Positions 35,221 through 48,856 of a DNA stretch of 64,000 bases are shown piece after piece (within the stretch, counting starts at the first letter, position 1; every line of letters begins with the position of its first letter). This DNA comes from Arachis hypogaea (lineage: Eukaryota > Streptophyta > Magnoliopsida > Fabales > Fabaceae). A program made the translations under genes and the position numbers. Location: contig NC_092051.1 of the NCBI RefSeq assembly GCF_003086295.3, forward strand, positions 23,679,940 to 23,743,939. Reading direction: 5' to 3'. The notes below the pieces were generated by a model, which searched no databases, was not told the DNA's origin, and worked only from the letters and a program-made list of their open reading frames with translations.

Positions 35221-35700
35221 ATCAAAATCATTATCCTCCAACAAACCAAAAATCATCACAAACAATCCTAATATTCACATCCAACAATTAATATCAAATT
35301 TATCAACTTTGTCAAATTACCAACAACATCAATATTCTTTATCAATCACCAACCATATCAACAAGCCCTTACCAACATAATAAATCACAAATTCATCAAC
35401 AACCTTCACAATCATTAAATTTCAACAATCATCATTAAATCATACTTATCATAATCATTATTATTCTAATTCCTTCCACACCACACCAATACAACATCTA
35501 TCAATTCCCATCAACAACACCAATCCTCACTCTATCATCAAATTCAATATCCATCTCCAACAACATACTACCAACATCAATATAACCATTTATCAATCAT
35601 TTCAAATCATCAATTACCATGCAACACTTCCATCAACATAACCAAAGTTTATCAAATCATCATAAATCATCATATCTCAACATTCAACAACTCAACATCT
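35221..35700 (-). other. Tract almost lacking G on the plus strand (C on the sense strand), copy 1
   Basis: By direct count these 480 bases contain only four G residues, while A, T and C are all common. The bias continues weakly on both sides. The same tract is present in the other LTR at about 40291-40770. It is not a simple repeat, although ATC/CAA/CAT words are frequent. Confidence 0.9.
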
Positions 35701-36302
35701 ATTTTAATTCAAACCTATCTTATGGGTCTCTAGTCTAAGTTTCCAGAAATATTACATATTATATAAAAAAAATCGAAACCATACCTTGGCCGATTCCCAA
35801 ATACACCAAACACCAAAACGAAGCCACCAAACTTGATCCAAGGCCTCAACCAACTCCAACAAACACCAAAGCTCAAACTAACAACATATATATATACCAA
35901 CATCAAAACCTAAGATACACAAAGCAACTAAACACAAGGGTTTAGTGAAACCTTACCTTATCCAACGAGATTAGGGGTAAAATCCAATATTTATCCGCTA
36001 CTAGAGATCACCTAAACAAGCAAAACCACAAAACTTGCTGAAGAACTAAACCCAAAACGTGCAGAAACTTAGGGCAGAAAACTAGGAATTAGAAGGAGAT
36101 TCTTTACCAGTTTTTTAGATAGAATGGAAGAGCTCGTCAAGAGCTTCACGTGGCCACAAACTGCTCGTCAATCGGAGGTCCGTAGCTCAAGTTATGGCCC
36201 CCGGACGGTGGAGGTGAATAGTAATACCACCCCTTTCTCCCCTCTTCTCTAAATCCGTGGCCCTCTCTCTCTTTTCCCAACAAAATGAGTTTAAAACTCA
36301 TT

Positions 36303-36408
<106 letters not shown>

Positions 36409-36789
36409 GACCTTGGGCCCGGTTTGGGCCCGGTCTAATCCGTTAGCGTTTTAGATCCGTTTGGCCCACTTTGGGCCAAAACCTTTAAGATTAGTGCCCG
36501 GTTTTCAATTCTAAATTATTTTTATCCTTTCAAAACAATAAATCAATTTTTTCAAAATATTATTTTTTTCAAAACACAGTACCGGACAGGCTTAAACCGG
36601 TTCGACCGGTTCGGCTGCCGGTTCTCGGTCTTTCGCAGAAAATATATTTTTCGACTCAGAAAAATTCATTGAAACCAAATTTCACCTTTTTACTTTCAAA
36701 TTAAAACTTCTAAATTTTGAATCCATCTCGGGCACTTAAAATTATTACTTTTATTAAAACGGTTTTGCGTGGAAAACCCGGTTCTTACA

Positions 36790-37780
36790 TCCTCCCCTCC
36801 TTAAAAGATTTTTGCCCTCGAAAATCGAATCACGCGATATATCCTCCTCGAAACGCCCTACTGTGCCGATGTCCCTTTTCGCCTTCCGCTGCGTCACTCT
36901 GATTATCGTCATTAAGAATCCGAAATTTTTCCTTAAAACAAATACAGATTTTTGTAACATTCTTCCAAAACCTTCAAAACAAGTTCAATATCAAACCTTT
37001 TTCAAAAGACTTAAAATCATTTATTCTTAAATCAAAACCTTGCAAATTGAATCCTTTTTGTTAAGTTAAGATTGAAACCAAATTCACAATTTAGCAAAAC
37101 CATGGATTTTACCTTCCTTCTAAATCATAATTTCAAGTTGAATCCCTTTTTGATAAGATAAATCATAAACCAAAATCACAATTCAAGAAAATCCTAAAAC
37201 TCACTTTTTCTGTAAACCATATTATTCAGACCAAGAGTTTTGACTTAGTTTCAAAAGCAAAATATTTAAACCAAAAGTTTCAAACCAAATTTGAAAATCA
37301 TGTCAACCTTTAAAACCCTTTTCAACATGGTTCAAGACAATATCAGTTAGAAATTGAAAATCATAAGTAAAAATCGTAAAAGAAACAGTCGGCACTTCTC
37401 TTGCCACCAGTGTTGAGCCGCACCCGTCAACTGATAAGTCACAACCCCACGAACTGGTTTTCCGAAACATGTTGAGCTCGTAACGCATAGGGTAGGTTAG
37501 CCATCCTCACTACCTTTCCGTTAACGTGATCGACCTCATTCGTGAGTTGCCATTCGGGTTTCCTTTCCACACCAAACAGTCGATATCAAGGTGATCACTC
37601 TCAATATCGAAAGTCTAATGCTTCAATTATCCCAAAAAGGCACTCACAAATAAGCATGCTATGCAATATCAAGGAGATAACCTAAATAGCATGAAAGAAA
37701 ACGACACACAGAGTATGCAATGAAGCACAATCGGTTCATCCCTCAGGCTCACGAGGACGAACCGCTCTGATACCACTAAA
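36790..37780 (-). other. Short interior of the LARD-like element
   Basis: These 991 bp between the LTRs contain no meaningful frame. On the minus strand the interior opens with the primer site (37775-37764; initiator tRNA-Met complement TGGTATCAGAGC, five bases from the LTR). It closes with the purine tract AAGGAGGGGAGGA (36802-36790) touching the 3' LTR. All signals for reverse transcription priming are present, but no protein is encoded. Confidence 0.88.
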
Positions 37781-38741
37781 TGTAACACCCCAATTACCCT
37801 AAGCCTTAGCTCTAGCCATAAAGCAAAGGTTAATCAGAGGTTACGACAGTCCTAAGGCTTATACATATTTATATATAGAAGGAAATAATATAATATAGAA
37901 GCCTGATGAAGGATATAGCTCAAAGACAGAGTTACAAAAGCGCGAAACGTTCACACAAAGCTAACGCATAAAATACAAAATATAGAAGCAAAAGAATGAA
38001 ATATATATAGATATAATATTATAATAAATCATAGAGAACCAGCCGCAGCTTGCGGAGTTTAAGCCGACTAGTTACAAATAGAAAGATACAGAGTTTTAGA
38101 ATCAAAACAGCTTATACAACCTATCTCTCAAATATGCCTCTAATGCCACAAAGATAAAACACAACAAGATGTGAGAGTAACTATAACAAAGTAAAATAAA
38201 TTAAACCATGGAGGAACCATACTCCGCTCTGTCACCATATCCGCAATCTCACCGAAGTAGATTACGACCTGCATCTGAAAAATAACAACAAAGTATGGAA
38301 TGAGAATCGGAGGTTCTCAGTATGGTAACAGTGCCCAAAATGTAAGATGTAAGGCTCCGGGATGCCGAAGGCAATCCTAGAACTTCACATCAAACCGATA
38401 TTCAAGCTTAGAACAAAAAAATATAAATAAAGAACTTAAACCATAAACCGGGTTATCTAAACTTAGGAGAATTCTAACTAAACTAGTCACACCGCTGTAT
38501 CCCACAGCCCTCGCCAACTGAACCACCGTGCGATCCCATTGCCACCGCCTACCTAACCTCCTCAGCACCAAACAAACACAGATAATGCAAGCAAGAAAAG
38601 CATAGATAGAATTCATACATGTAACAAGTAAGTCAAGAAGCAAGTAGGCATATTATACAATTAGGCAAACTCAAGTAATCAAAGCAAGCAAGCATATAGA
38701 AGATGCATATGATGAATGCCTGTCCTATTGGCTCGTGATAT

Positions 38742-39305
38742 CACTTGTCGGTATATAAATGCCAACCCGACACATCCTCCCGGATGTAGTCTTTTCTACC
38801 ACGCCAGGGATATAGTGCCCTGCACACTCCTGCAGCAGCTCTTCTGCTACGCTAGGGATATAGTGCCCTGCACACTCATGCAGCAGCTCTTCTGATATGC
38901 CAAGGATATAGTGCCCTACACACTCATGTAGTAGGGAGTCTACTACGCCAGGGATATAGGCCACACACACTTCATGTAGCAGAAAAGGAAATAACCATAA
39001 TAAATCATGCAGCAGAACAATCTGCCATGTCGGGGATATAGGCCCCGCACACTCCTCAACATTCAACAAGTCATGCGACATAAACATCTACCATGCCGGA
39101 GATATAGGCTCCGCACACTCTCAACAACAACTAGTCATGCAGCAGAACAATCTGCCACGCCGGAGATATAGGCTCCGCACACTATCAACAATCCAATAAC
39201 TTCATCCTCAAATCATCACCAAACATCACCATTTCTCATTTCAAATCACTTTCAACAACATCTACTCATGCAGCAGAGAAACCTGCTACGCCAGGGTTAT
39301 AGGCC
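38742..39305 (-). repeat. Tandem stem-loop array (copy 2)
   Basis: Counterpart of 33722-34240 with one additional unit near 38836-38900 (GCAGCAGCTCTTCTG.., AGGGATATAGTGCCCT). Some stems that are mismatched in copy 1 are paired here (for example CGGAG..CTCCG near 39162-39178), and the reverse also occurs. Confidence 0.8.
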
Positions 39306-39612
39306 ATGCACACTTTCCTTCCATATCCATCATCAGTTCTTAATTCTATTCTGAACTCATTAGTTCCTCATTTCCCAATTCCAGTACCATTCTCTTTTTT
39401 CACTCCACCAAGCCCATCCTCAGTACACCAGAAACCTAAACTTCTGTTTGTTAACTTTTCAAAATAATCATCAACTAAAACCCTTAGCTTAATTCCCATG
39501 TTCTAATACTCAAAACTAGGCCCAAGAGTCTTAAAATAGTGTTATAGAAGCTTACAACCTTGTTGGAAAGGTAGAATAGTTGAAAAACAAGTAAAATTTG
39601 AGAAACAGGGCG

Positions 39613-39922
39613 TGTGCGTCCGCACAGGGGTGTGCCTGCGCACGCCCAGGAAATTTTTAAAAGTGTGCGTACGCACAGGAGTGTGCGTACGCACAGGTGT
39701 CAAAACTCAAAATGGTCTGTTCACTCGCACAACCTGTGCGAGCACCCCCCAACAAACTGGCCTCCCCAACGTGTTCGTGCGCACAGGTCTGTGTGTATGC
39801 ACAGGTTGCAATTTCCCATTGGTGTGCGCGCGCACAAGCTGTGCCAGTGCTGCAAGCAGAGTGCCTGCCTCTGCCTGTGCGGACGCACAGGTCACAATTT
39901 TCGCAGAGTGTGCGTGCGCACA
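39613..39922 (-). repeat. TGTGCGTACGCACA palindrome array (LARD LTR copy 2)
   Basis: Counterpart of 34544-34852 with the same 18/33-bp rhythm. Point differences between the copies fall often within CpGs, for example TGTGTATGCACA against TGTGCATATGCACA. Confidence 0.9.
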
Positions 39923-41780
39923 TACCAGAAAACTCATAATTCTGTAACTTTGTAGAATTTTCAAATTTTCAACCCCAACTTTGAATGATCATAACTTCTT
40001 CTACAAAATTCCAAATTTTACAAACTTTATATCGATTGAAAGGGGTTTTCAAAGATCTTTGATTCTAAACAAATTTCAACCAATTTTGAAAACCAAGGCA
40101 AAAGTTATCATCAGACAAAGTTCACTAAAAATCTATTTTTACCCAAAAACCTCATAACCTCAACTTAACCAACTTTCAAACCAAAACCAATCTAAATCAT
40201 CCCAAACAATATCAAAACATCCTAAAAATCCCTACCTCTCATTCTTCAAGCTCAGCCATCAATAATCTCCCCTTTACACTAGTCCATACCATCAAAATCA
40301 TTATCCTCCAACAAACCAAAAATCATCACAAACAATCCTAATATTCACATCCAACAATTAATATCAAATTTATCAACTTTGTCAAATTACCAACAACATC
40401 AATATTCTTTATCAATCACCAACCATATCAACAAGCCCTTACCAACACAATAAATCACAAATTCATCAACAACCTTCACAATCATTAAATTTCAACAATC
40501 ATCATTAAATCATACTTATCATAATCATTATTATTCCAATTCTTTCCACACCACACTAATACAACATCTATCAATTTCCATCAACAACACCAATCCTCAC
40601 TCTATCATCAAATTCAATATCCATCTCCAACAACATACTACCAACATCAATATAACCATTTATCAATCATTTCAAATCATCAATTACCATGCAACACTTC
40701 CATCAACATAACCAAAGTTTATCAAATCATCATAAATCATCATATCTCAACATTCAACAACTCAACATCTATTTTAATTCAAACCTATCTTATGGGTCTC
40801 TAGTCTAAGTTTCCAGAAACATTACATATTACATAAAAAAAATTGAAACCATACCTTGGCCGATTCCCAAATACACCAAACACCAAAACGAAGCCACCAA
40901 ACTTGATCCAAGGCCTCAACCAACTCCAACAAACACCAAAACTCAAACTAACAACATATATATATACCAACATCAAAACCTAAGATACATAAAGCAACTA
41001 AACACAAGGGTTTAGTGAAACCTTACCTTATCCAACGAGATTAGGGGTAAAATCCAACATTTACCCGCTACTAGAGATCACCTAAACAAGCAAAACCACA
41101 AAATTTGCTGAAGAACTAAACCCAAAATACGCAGAAACTTAGGGCAGAAAACTAGGAATTAGAACGAGATTCTTTACCATATTTTCTTAGATAGAAGGGA
41201 AGAGCTCGTCAAGAGCTTCCTGTGACCATAAACGGCTCGTCAATCGGAGGTCTGTAGCTCAAGTTATGGCCCCCGGAAGGTGGAGGTGAATAGTAACACC
41301 ACCCCCTTTCTCCCCTCCTCTCTAAATCCGCGGCCCTCTCTCTCTTTTCCCAACAAAATGAGTTTAAAACTCATTAAACACATATATATATGTTGGACCT
41401 TGGGCCTGGTGTGGGCTCGGTCCAACCCGTTAGCGTTTTAGATCCGTTTGGCCCACTTTGGGCCAAAACCTTTAAGATTAGTGCCCGGTTTTCAATTCTG
41501 AATTATTTTTCTCCTTTCAAAATAATAAATCAATTTTTTCAAAATATTATTTTTCTCAAAACACAGTACCGGACAGGCTTAAACCGGTTCAACCGATTTG
41601 GCTGCCGGTTCTCGGTCTTTCGCAGAAAATACATTTTCCGATTCAGAAAAATTCATTGAAACCAAATTTCACCTTTTTACTTTCAAATTAAAACTTCTAA
41701 ATTTTGAATCCATCTTGGACACTTAAAATTATTACTTTATTAAAATGGTTTTGCGTGAAAATTTCGGTTCTTACACATTA

Positions 41781-44333
41781 CACTTTGAATTAAGCCCTAA
41801 CGCACTTCTGCCCTCTCCATCCCTCTTTTTTCCTACTTTTGTCCTATTTTTCTACTTGTTTTACTTAGTTTTCTTTGTATCTCTTTTTCATTTTAGTAAT
41901 TATATATGGTTTGCTTTAGTTGTTTGTTAATTGAATAAGTTGCAAGTGTTTGTTTGATGTTGATTGGGTTGCTTCTTGATTGAATTTCATCAATACACTT
42001 ATGCTTTGTCTTAAATTACTAGCACCTAATTGGATTTGCACATTTACATTTTGTTGCATATTAGGTGAAATTTTTATAAGTGCACATTGGATTAAGTGAA
42101 TTGAGTTGAAATTACTTGTTCATCGTGATTTTCATATCAAATTCACCACATAACAAGATACTTGTTTATTTTTAATGCTTTACATTTGTTTGAGTGACTT
42201 GACTTGATTCTTATCAAGCTTATCACTTTTTGCAACAAGTACCTTTACCATGTGACTATTTCGTTATGTTTCAAGATGAATAAGTAATCTTCTTCTCATT
42301 ATTGGATTGTTTATTATTTATTGTGCTTCCATATCAACCTTGCGCTTTCTCTTGCACAACTTCAATATCCAATATCTCAATTACTCAATTAACTTTTGTG
42401 GTTACCTAGGGTTGCTTGTGACTTAAGTTTTGCTTATTCTTTACTTGCAACTTAGGCTACTTAATTGAGGAACATATGCTATTTCTTTTGATTGTGTGGA
42501 TACTATTTACCCGGCCAATGTGTGTGTTCTAACACGTGCGCACATTTAGAATACACACATTATCTTTTATCATACCACACACATATGAACTCTTCCTCAA
42601 TTGTTGTTTATTTGTTTATACAGCAACCCGGAGCCCTGATGCCCACCAGTTGAAGGTGGAGGAACTTGGAACCTCGCTTCTCTTCCCCTCGGATTGTGTG
42701 CATGCACAGAGGACCTGCAATGTTTAAGTGTGGGAGAGGATCTGCAATTTTTGGGGCGTAAATTTCTCTTTCTCAACACTTTGCATTATTTTCTAGTTTT
42801 TAGTAGTTATGCTTTCTTTTGAATATTTGTTGATATTTCATTATATTGCATTTTACTTAGTTTGCTTGTATATATCTTAGCTTGCTTATAGTTTTATTGT
42901 AGTAAATATTTGCATTTGCATTTTCCTAGTATAGGAAATAAGTTTAGTAGAACAACAAGGAATTTTCATGAAATCTCTTCTAGGGCGTTCCATTAATTAG
43001 ATTTGAAAATTTATTTTTAAACTTGCTTGAAGTATTTTTATGGAACATAGAAAAGAGTTTGAACAAAATACCTAGTGAGATTTGAGCTTTAATTGGATGC
43101 TTGCACATTTTCAACCATAAATTTTGTTCTTGTGTGTTATATTCCCTTTATGATTGTGATCTTAGATTTGCTTGAGTTTTTATGTCCTATATTTGATGTT
43201 TTGAATGCATTTAGTATGATTGAGGCTATTTTTGAATTGAACTCACTAAACCCATATGGCCAACCCTTACACCTACCTTTGTAAACCACTTTTGAGCCTT
43301 TTAAGTCCCCTTTGTCCTAATTTTAAGCACATCATCCACACTAAGCGAAAGACCATTATGTCCATGAATTGTATCTTTGATTATCTTGAGTTGAGAAGTG
43401 TGTGTTATTCAAGTGTGGGGGAATTTGTGGAGAAACATTGGTAGTTAGTTTTCTTTGGATATTCATTGAGAAAATTTGGAAAAATGGGTAATCACTCATG
43501 CATTCATTACTTAGAAACATATGCATCTCTTTTTGATGATAAAAGGAAAGAGAAATTTTAGTGTATATACTTTTTGAAAAAAAAAAAGAAAAAAAGAAAA
43601 GAAAAGAAAAGAAATAAAAATAAAAATGTAAATAAAGAATGCATATGTGTGTAAAGTAAAAAGAATTGATGCATGAGCGAAGGTGAGAAAGGAGATGAAT
43701 GGGAAGTTGGGTTGGTTTCTTTTGTGTACATAGGATGATATAGGATTAGGTAGGATACTTGGGCTAATCAAAGATCCAATCTACTAGTCCACTTAACCAT
43801 ATTAATCCTACCCTTACCCTAGCCCCATTACAACTCTCCAAAAATCTCATGATATTTGCATTCATGCATCAAGTATTTGTATATTGTTAGATGAATGGAA
43901 AATCCTAGAAAATATTATTAAAGGAGAATTGAGTGATTTAAACCCTAAACACTGAGCGACTAGAGTGTATACACATCCGGTGAGGGGTTCGATCGCTCAA
44001 TTCTATGTTTCCATCACTTATCTTGAGTCTTCTTGCAAGTTGCCAAATTAATTGTTGAAAATTTCAAATCAAATCTTTGGACATTGATCATATTGCTATA
44101 TTTTCTTTGCCTTGGCCCTAATGATCTATTTTGGATTGATTGGAATTCTCTTGTGTGTTTTTGTCAAACTCCATAGGGAACCATATTATAGATATAGATA
44201 GATAGTATTTAGCATAGTTGCATGTATGTAAGTATTTGCATTGAATAAGTTGCTTGTCCTTTTACCCTTCTCCTTTGATTGTGATTAGCATGAGGACATG
44301 TTATTGTTTAAGTGTAGGAAAATTGATGAATCC
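41781..44333 (+). other. 3' interior of the Athila-like element
   Basis: No protein-coding frame. An A-rich run lies at 43577-43625. It is homologous to 27768-28934 and contains TGTGTGCATGCACAGAGGACC near 42697. It ends TTTAAGTGTAGGAAAAT immediately before the LTR, a weak polypurine position. Confidence 0.6.
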
Positions 44334-45928
44334 ATATTTGACAATAAATTTTGGTTTGATTTGAGTGGATTTCATCACATAAACTCACACTTAATCGCTA
44401 AAATAGCATACTTTTATGTTTTCTCTCTAAATTGTGCCTAATTGTGAAAACATGCTATTTTGTACTTAATTTGATCAATTTTATCCCACTTTCATTCTAT
44501 TCAATGCCTTGATAATTTTGATGAGTGATTTTAGGTGCAATAGGTTGGAATGGCTTGATAAGAGTGGAAGAGAACCATGCATTTGGGAGAGAATATGAAG
44601 AAATCAAAGGAGAAGCACACAGTCATGTGTGCGTATGCACAACATCTAGTGCGTACGCACAAAAAGGAAATCAGCATGCATGCGTACGCACAACACTCTG
44701 TGTGCAGGCACAAGTGGAAAATTCGACAAAGTGTGCGTACGCACACACCTGTGCGTACGCACAGGTACCAGCGCATAACTTCATTAAAAAGTCACATGGC
44801 TCACGTTTTAGGAGGCTTTTTGGCCCATTTCTGATGGCTTGAAGCATATAAGGAGGCTAGCAACACAACATACTCATACCATACTTCATACAACACATTT
44901 TAGGAGTAGTTTTAGGGTAGTTTAGTTTAGGTTCTTCTCTTAATTTTCCTTAGGTTTAATTAGGGTTTGTAGCATTTTATAGTTCAATTTTTGGTCTTGA
45001 ATTTCGCTATCTCATTGTAAGTATTCCTTAATTTTCTCTTTTATCACATTACTTGTTCTACACTTTCATATATTTTAATTTCTTTTGTCAATATATATAT
45101 AGTTTTGCAATTTTGAGTTCTAGTTCATGAATTTGATGTTTGATGGTTATTTTATCTTTGTTGAGTTGCCTTTGTTGATTGTGATCCTTTGTGGTTCATA
45201 GTTTTCATCACTTTTCTAATTTTGTCATGTTTTATGATTATGCACACTATGTGTTTGATAAAATGATAATTTTGATTATGGAGTAAATTTCCACCCCTTG
45301 GCTTGGGGAAATAAAATTATAGAATACTAGAGTCATAATGTCCAACATTTAGTGATAATTCTTGGGTTGTTAGTTGTTATTGTTTCCACTAATGCTAGCT
45401 TCTTACTAAGGTAATTAGTAAGTTAGCTAAGATTTGTGGATTAATAACAATTATGCTTACTTGACCTATCCTTCGATGTTAAGGGTTAACCTAGTGAGAT
45501 TAATCCATCATAATTATCATAATTGTGGTTATGGTAAGGAAGAAATTTCATAACTCATCCCAAGTCAAGGTTCCGTTTATGTTTTGAACCACATTTCCAT
45601 CAATTTTGAGTCTTACTTGTCCATATTACATACATAGTTCTTTTGTTCCTTTATTTGTTTATTAATTACAATTTTGAATCGTTCTTTTATCTCTTTATTT
45701 GTTTGCTTCCTGATTATTGAAAACCCTCTTGATCATCACAACCAAAATTGTGCGCTCTTAGGCATTAGTTCCTAGGGAAGACGACGCGAGATTTAATTAC
45801 TCTCGGTTATTTTAATTTAAAAAATAAACTTTGATGTTTGGGATTGAATTGCCGGTTTGGACTATGCTATCAACGAAATACTTAATTTCAATTGAGAAAT
45901 TCTAAACCGGTGCAAATCCTTCATCATC
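44334..45928 (+). repeat. 3' LTR of the Athila-like element (right copy)
   Basis: It starts TGATGAATCCATATTTGAC and ends about TTCATCATC. TATAAGG at 44847-44853 is the likely promoter. Beyond the LTR the sequence becomes the FAR1-like N-terminal fragment on the minus strand. Confidence 0.9.
44628..44763 (+). repeat. TGTGCGTACGCACA palindrome array in U3 (right LTR)
   Basis: Six dyads start at 44628, 44648, 44679, 44699, 44732 and 44750; spacings are 20, 31, 20, 33 and 18 bp. The array ends 84 bp before TATAAGG. More units are perfect here than in the left LTR. Confidence 0.9.
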
Positions 45929-46400
45929 CATACCATTGCCCACTAGTATCATCAACGTGCACCTTTATCCGAGCTTCACACATACACCGTGTGATAGGTC
46001 GAGGATCCTTCTTCCTGTCTCCCGCTGCATGTGTTTCCCCTCTTGCTCTCCTTTTCTCGAGCACATGAATATCTGCCAAATGATTTCACCCTCCGACCTC
46101 TGTTTTGTTCTGCAACCCACCTTCGACCTCCTCACCGAGAATTCCTTAATGTGATCGTATTCGTTGTAGTATTCATAAGCGGCCTACAAATTTATGAACT
46201 CTGTCATCAGGATATCCTTCACTGTCAGGGCTAAAAAATAAATTGCATTAAACGACCCAATCCCATCAACAATCATCACTGATTCTTCTACTTCTATGTT
46301 TGCATCTGCTTCTGACAAATCCATCGCTTCTGTTTCCTCCATAGGAACGGTTTCGCCGCTCATCCCATCTTCCCCAACCTAAAACACACAACATAGGCCA
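45929..46400 (-). pseudogene. FAR1-related / Mutator-transposase-like protein, N-terminal fragment
   Basis: On the minus strand one frame reads AAYEYYNEYDHIKEFSVRRSK and later IIWQIFMCSRKGEQEGKH. After a frame change it reads RPITRCMCEARIKVHVDD and SGQWY. This is the FAR1 DNA-binding domain pattern (F..YA...GFSVR.SK; C...G; PR..TR..C.A...V). An acidic stretch (VPMEETEAMDLSEADANIE) precedes it. A stop precedes AAYEYY. FAR1 proteins are transcription factors derived from Mutator-like transposases; this piece could be from either. It ends at the LTR edge. Confidence 0.62.
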
Positions 46401-48856
46401 TGGGTGACACCAAGCAATGGGCTACATCAACATAAACTGAACAATAAAAAATTATAAATTTATAAACTGAGCGCGCGCGCGCGCGCGCACGCACACACCC
46501 ATTTGCCTGATACAGTTCACATATCCCACTAAGTGAAATTTGGCATTATCAATCATAAATACCAACACACAGCTATATCACACACCTCAGAAAATAATCT
46601 CGTATATATACCAGATCCAACTACAATGTAACAACCAACAGCAATTTTAACACACATTTTAATAACTTCCAATTCCAATTCATCTGTGTACCTCTCTTAA
46701 CGGCAACGTCCAACATCAAAAACTTATAACCGTTGTCAACAAAATAAGAAAAACTACACACATAGTACCGTCTGGACAAAGATTACAAATGGATCCAAAT
46801 TTACTCTTCCATTATTTCTTCACTACATTCATTATATAAAGGTTTCACAGCTGAACACATTTCATTAATGGGGACTAAATTTTTCGTAAAATTTTTTTCC
46901 ATTTTAATTTTAATCTCCACAATTTAAAAACAGCAACTACCCACATTAAATGCATAACAAAATCAAACATTTAAATTCTGTATATTCATATCCACATCGG
47001 ACACCATAAACATTGGAACATCAAATTTGTTGTCAATTCGAAAACACGACAAAGGTACGATCCCCAATTGAAACCAATTTCGGAAGCATACCTCCACCAA
47101 CCTCTGATGACATTATCGAATCGTAAATAACTCAACCTGATCTACACAACGTACATGCGTCGCTGGTTGCCCCATGTGGTCCATTGCCTCCCTTATGGTG
47201 AACTATAAGTCGGCCAAATTTCGATCTATGCTTTCGTACCGTTCAATCGCTTGAGCCTTGAAGCTTTCCGGTGACTCCAACCCAACTTAACTCTAACTAT
47301 TAATGGACTTTGGTACTTTATTGTAATAAGAAATTCTCAATTCGTAAATAATTTTATCTATTTTTTTTTAATTCTCCCCAACCGGTACTCTTCTTTATTT
47401 GTGAACCAGCGAATATATTTTTTATTATTTCCGTTTATAAACTAGTGTTCAAAATTTTAAAAATACTTTTTCCACCAAAAAATGCTCTTCGAAACAATAC
47501 ACACTTATCATTGTTCAGAGGCAAGATATGACAAATTAGTTCACTACAAATAAAATACCTTTCAAGTATGAAGATGGCAAATACTGAACGAATCAATAAA
47601 ATATGAATTGAAACTTTAGGATCTATCCTTGATGACCTGGCTGTTCGCATCAATTTTTTCATCAATAAAAAATACAAGATAATTTTTACAATCAATTTCA
47701 TAAAAATACAGGATGTATCCAACTCTTTTTAATTGATTTAAATATGAACTTAAGGTGATTATGATTCCTTACCTAAGTTTGAGGGGTTATTAAAGGTTTA
47801 TGGTTTCCAGTTTAAGATTTATTATGGGTTAAGATGTAAAAACATAAAATTAGTTACATCTTTTGTGGCTATTTTGATAGTTTAAGAGAGTAGGTTTAAA
47901 TAGGTGTATTAGCTTTGTACTGTACAGTATAAAAATGGAACAATATCCTTATCGAATACACACAGTTTACTTAATAGTAATACATGATATAGTTCAGTAT
48001 TGATTCTTACCTGAAGGCTTCGGTCGCATGGTCGCATAATCGGATCGACGGTTAAATGTTAGTAATTGTTGTGTTTCTATGTTGCACCCTTTTTTGGTGA
48101 GATTAACCATCACCTATACCATACCATAGGAAAATTCTTAAGTGTACAGTTATAACTGGTGTTTCAGTTATTTTTAACCGTTGATATTTTTTATAAAAAA
48201 TATATATAATTATATATAATTAAGATTAACGGTTAAAAATCACTGATACACTGATATGACGGTACACTTGAAAATCTTCCCATACCGTAATCCATGTTTG
48301 CGAATTCCAACCAATGGAAAAAGGAAAGAGACGCCATCTGGCCTGCCGATCCAAACAACAAATTTTGAAAATGATATTGCCCCTGTTGACTTTACATATA
48401 AATCAAGATAGTTTACAGGAGCAAATAAGTGTTTCACATTTTTAACATGTTACTAGCATCCTTTATCAATCTTTTTACCCAAATTATTGTTACGTTGTTT
48501 GTTAAATTTTAGTTGCATGATTGATCTTACTCATTTATATTAATAGAAAATGTATCTTATTATGAGAATGAAATTTTTACACGAGAATATGAGTTAAATA
48601 AAAAACTACAAGAATAAAATATAAAAAAATATATAATTTATTTTGTAATGTAATTAATTATTTTAAACTATAAATTTGATTTTAAAATAAAATTAAAATT
48701 CACTTTTTAATAGAATAAAATTCTTTTTTATTTTAAAAACTTTTTATTATATATAACACTATGTTTTTGTTATTTTAAAATTTAATGTTAAAATTTCTTA
48801 ATTAAATTATAAGTTATCTGTTATTTAAAATAATTTCCTATTTATTATTTATATAT
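46401..48856. other. Flank of the FAR1-like gene and AT-rich DNA
   Basis: A CG/CA-alternating tract (GCGCGC.. then CACGCACACACAC) lies at 46470-46498. On the minus strand near 47080-47270 a protein-like frame reads QAIERYESIDRNLADL then FTIREAMDHMGQPATHV with stops between. It may be a further exon of the FAR1-like gene, but I do not recognise it. The rest (47300-48856) is AT-rich and featureless. Confidence 0.4.

Larger units (their letters stand above)
37781..41775 (-). repeat. 5' LTR of the LARD-like element
   Basis: Length 3995 bp, highly similar to 32760-36789. It carries the same internal modules: palindrome array at 39613-39922, stem-loop array at 38742-39305 and C-poor sense tract at about 40291-40770. 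Few differences separate the LTRs, pointing to a fairly recent insertion, younger than the surrounding Athila-like element. Confidence 0.9.

Noticed and set aside
46470..46498. Possible Z-DNA-forming regulatory element (alternating CG/CA)
   Set aside because: It is a short simple repeat in decayed DNA next to a pseudogene; nothing else supports a regulatory role.
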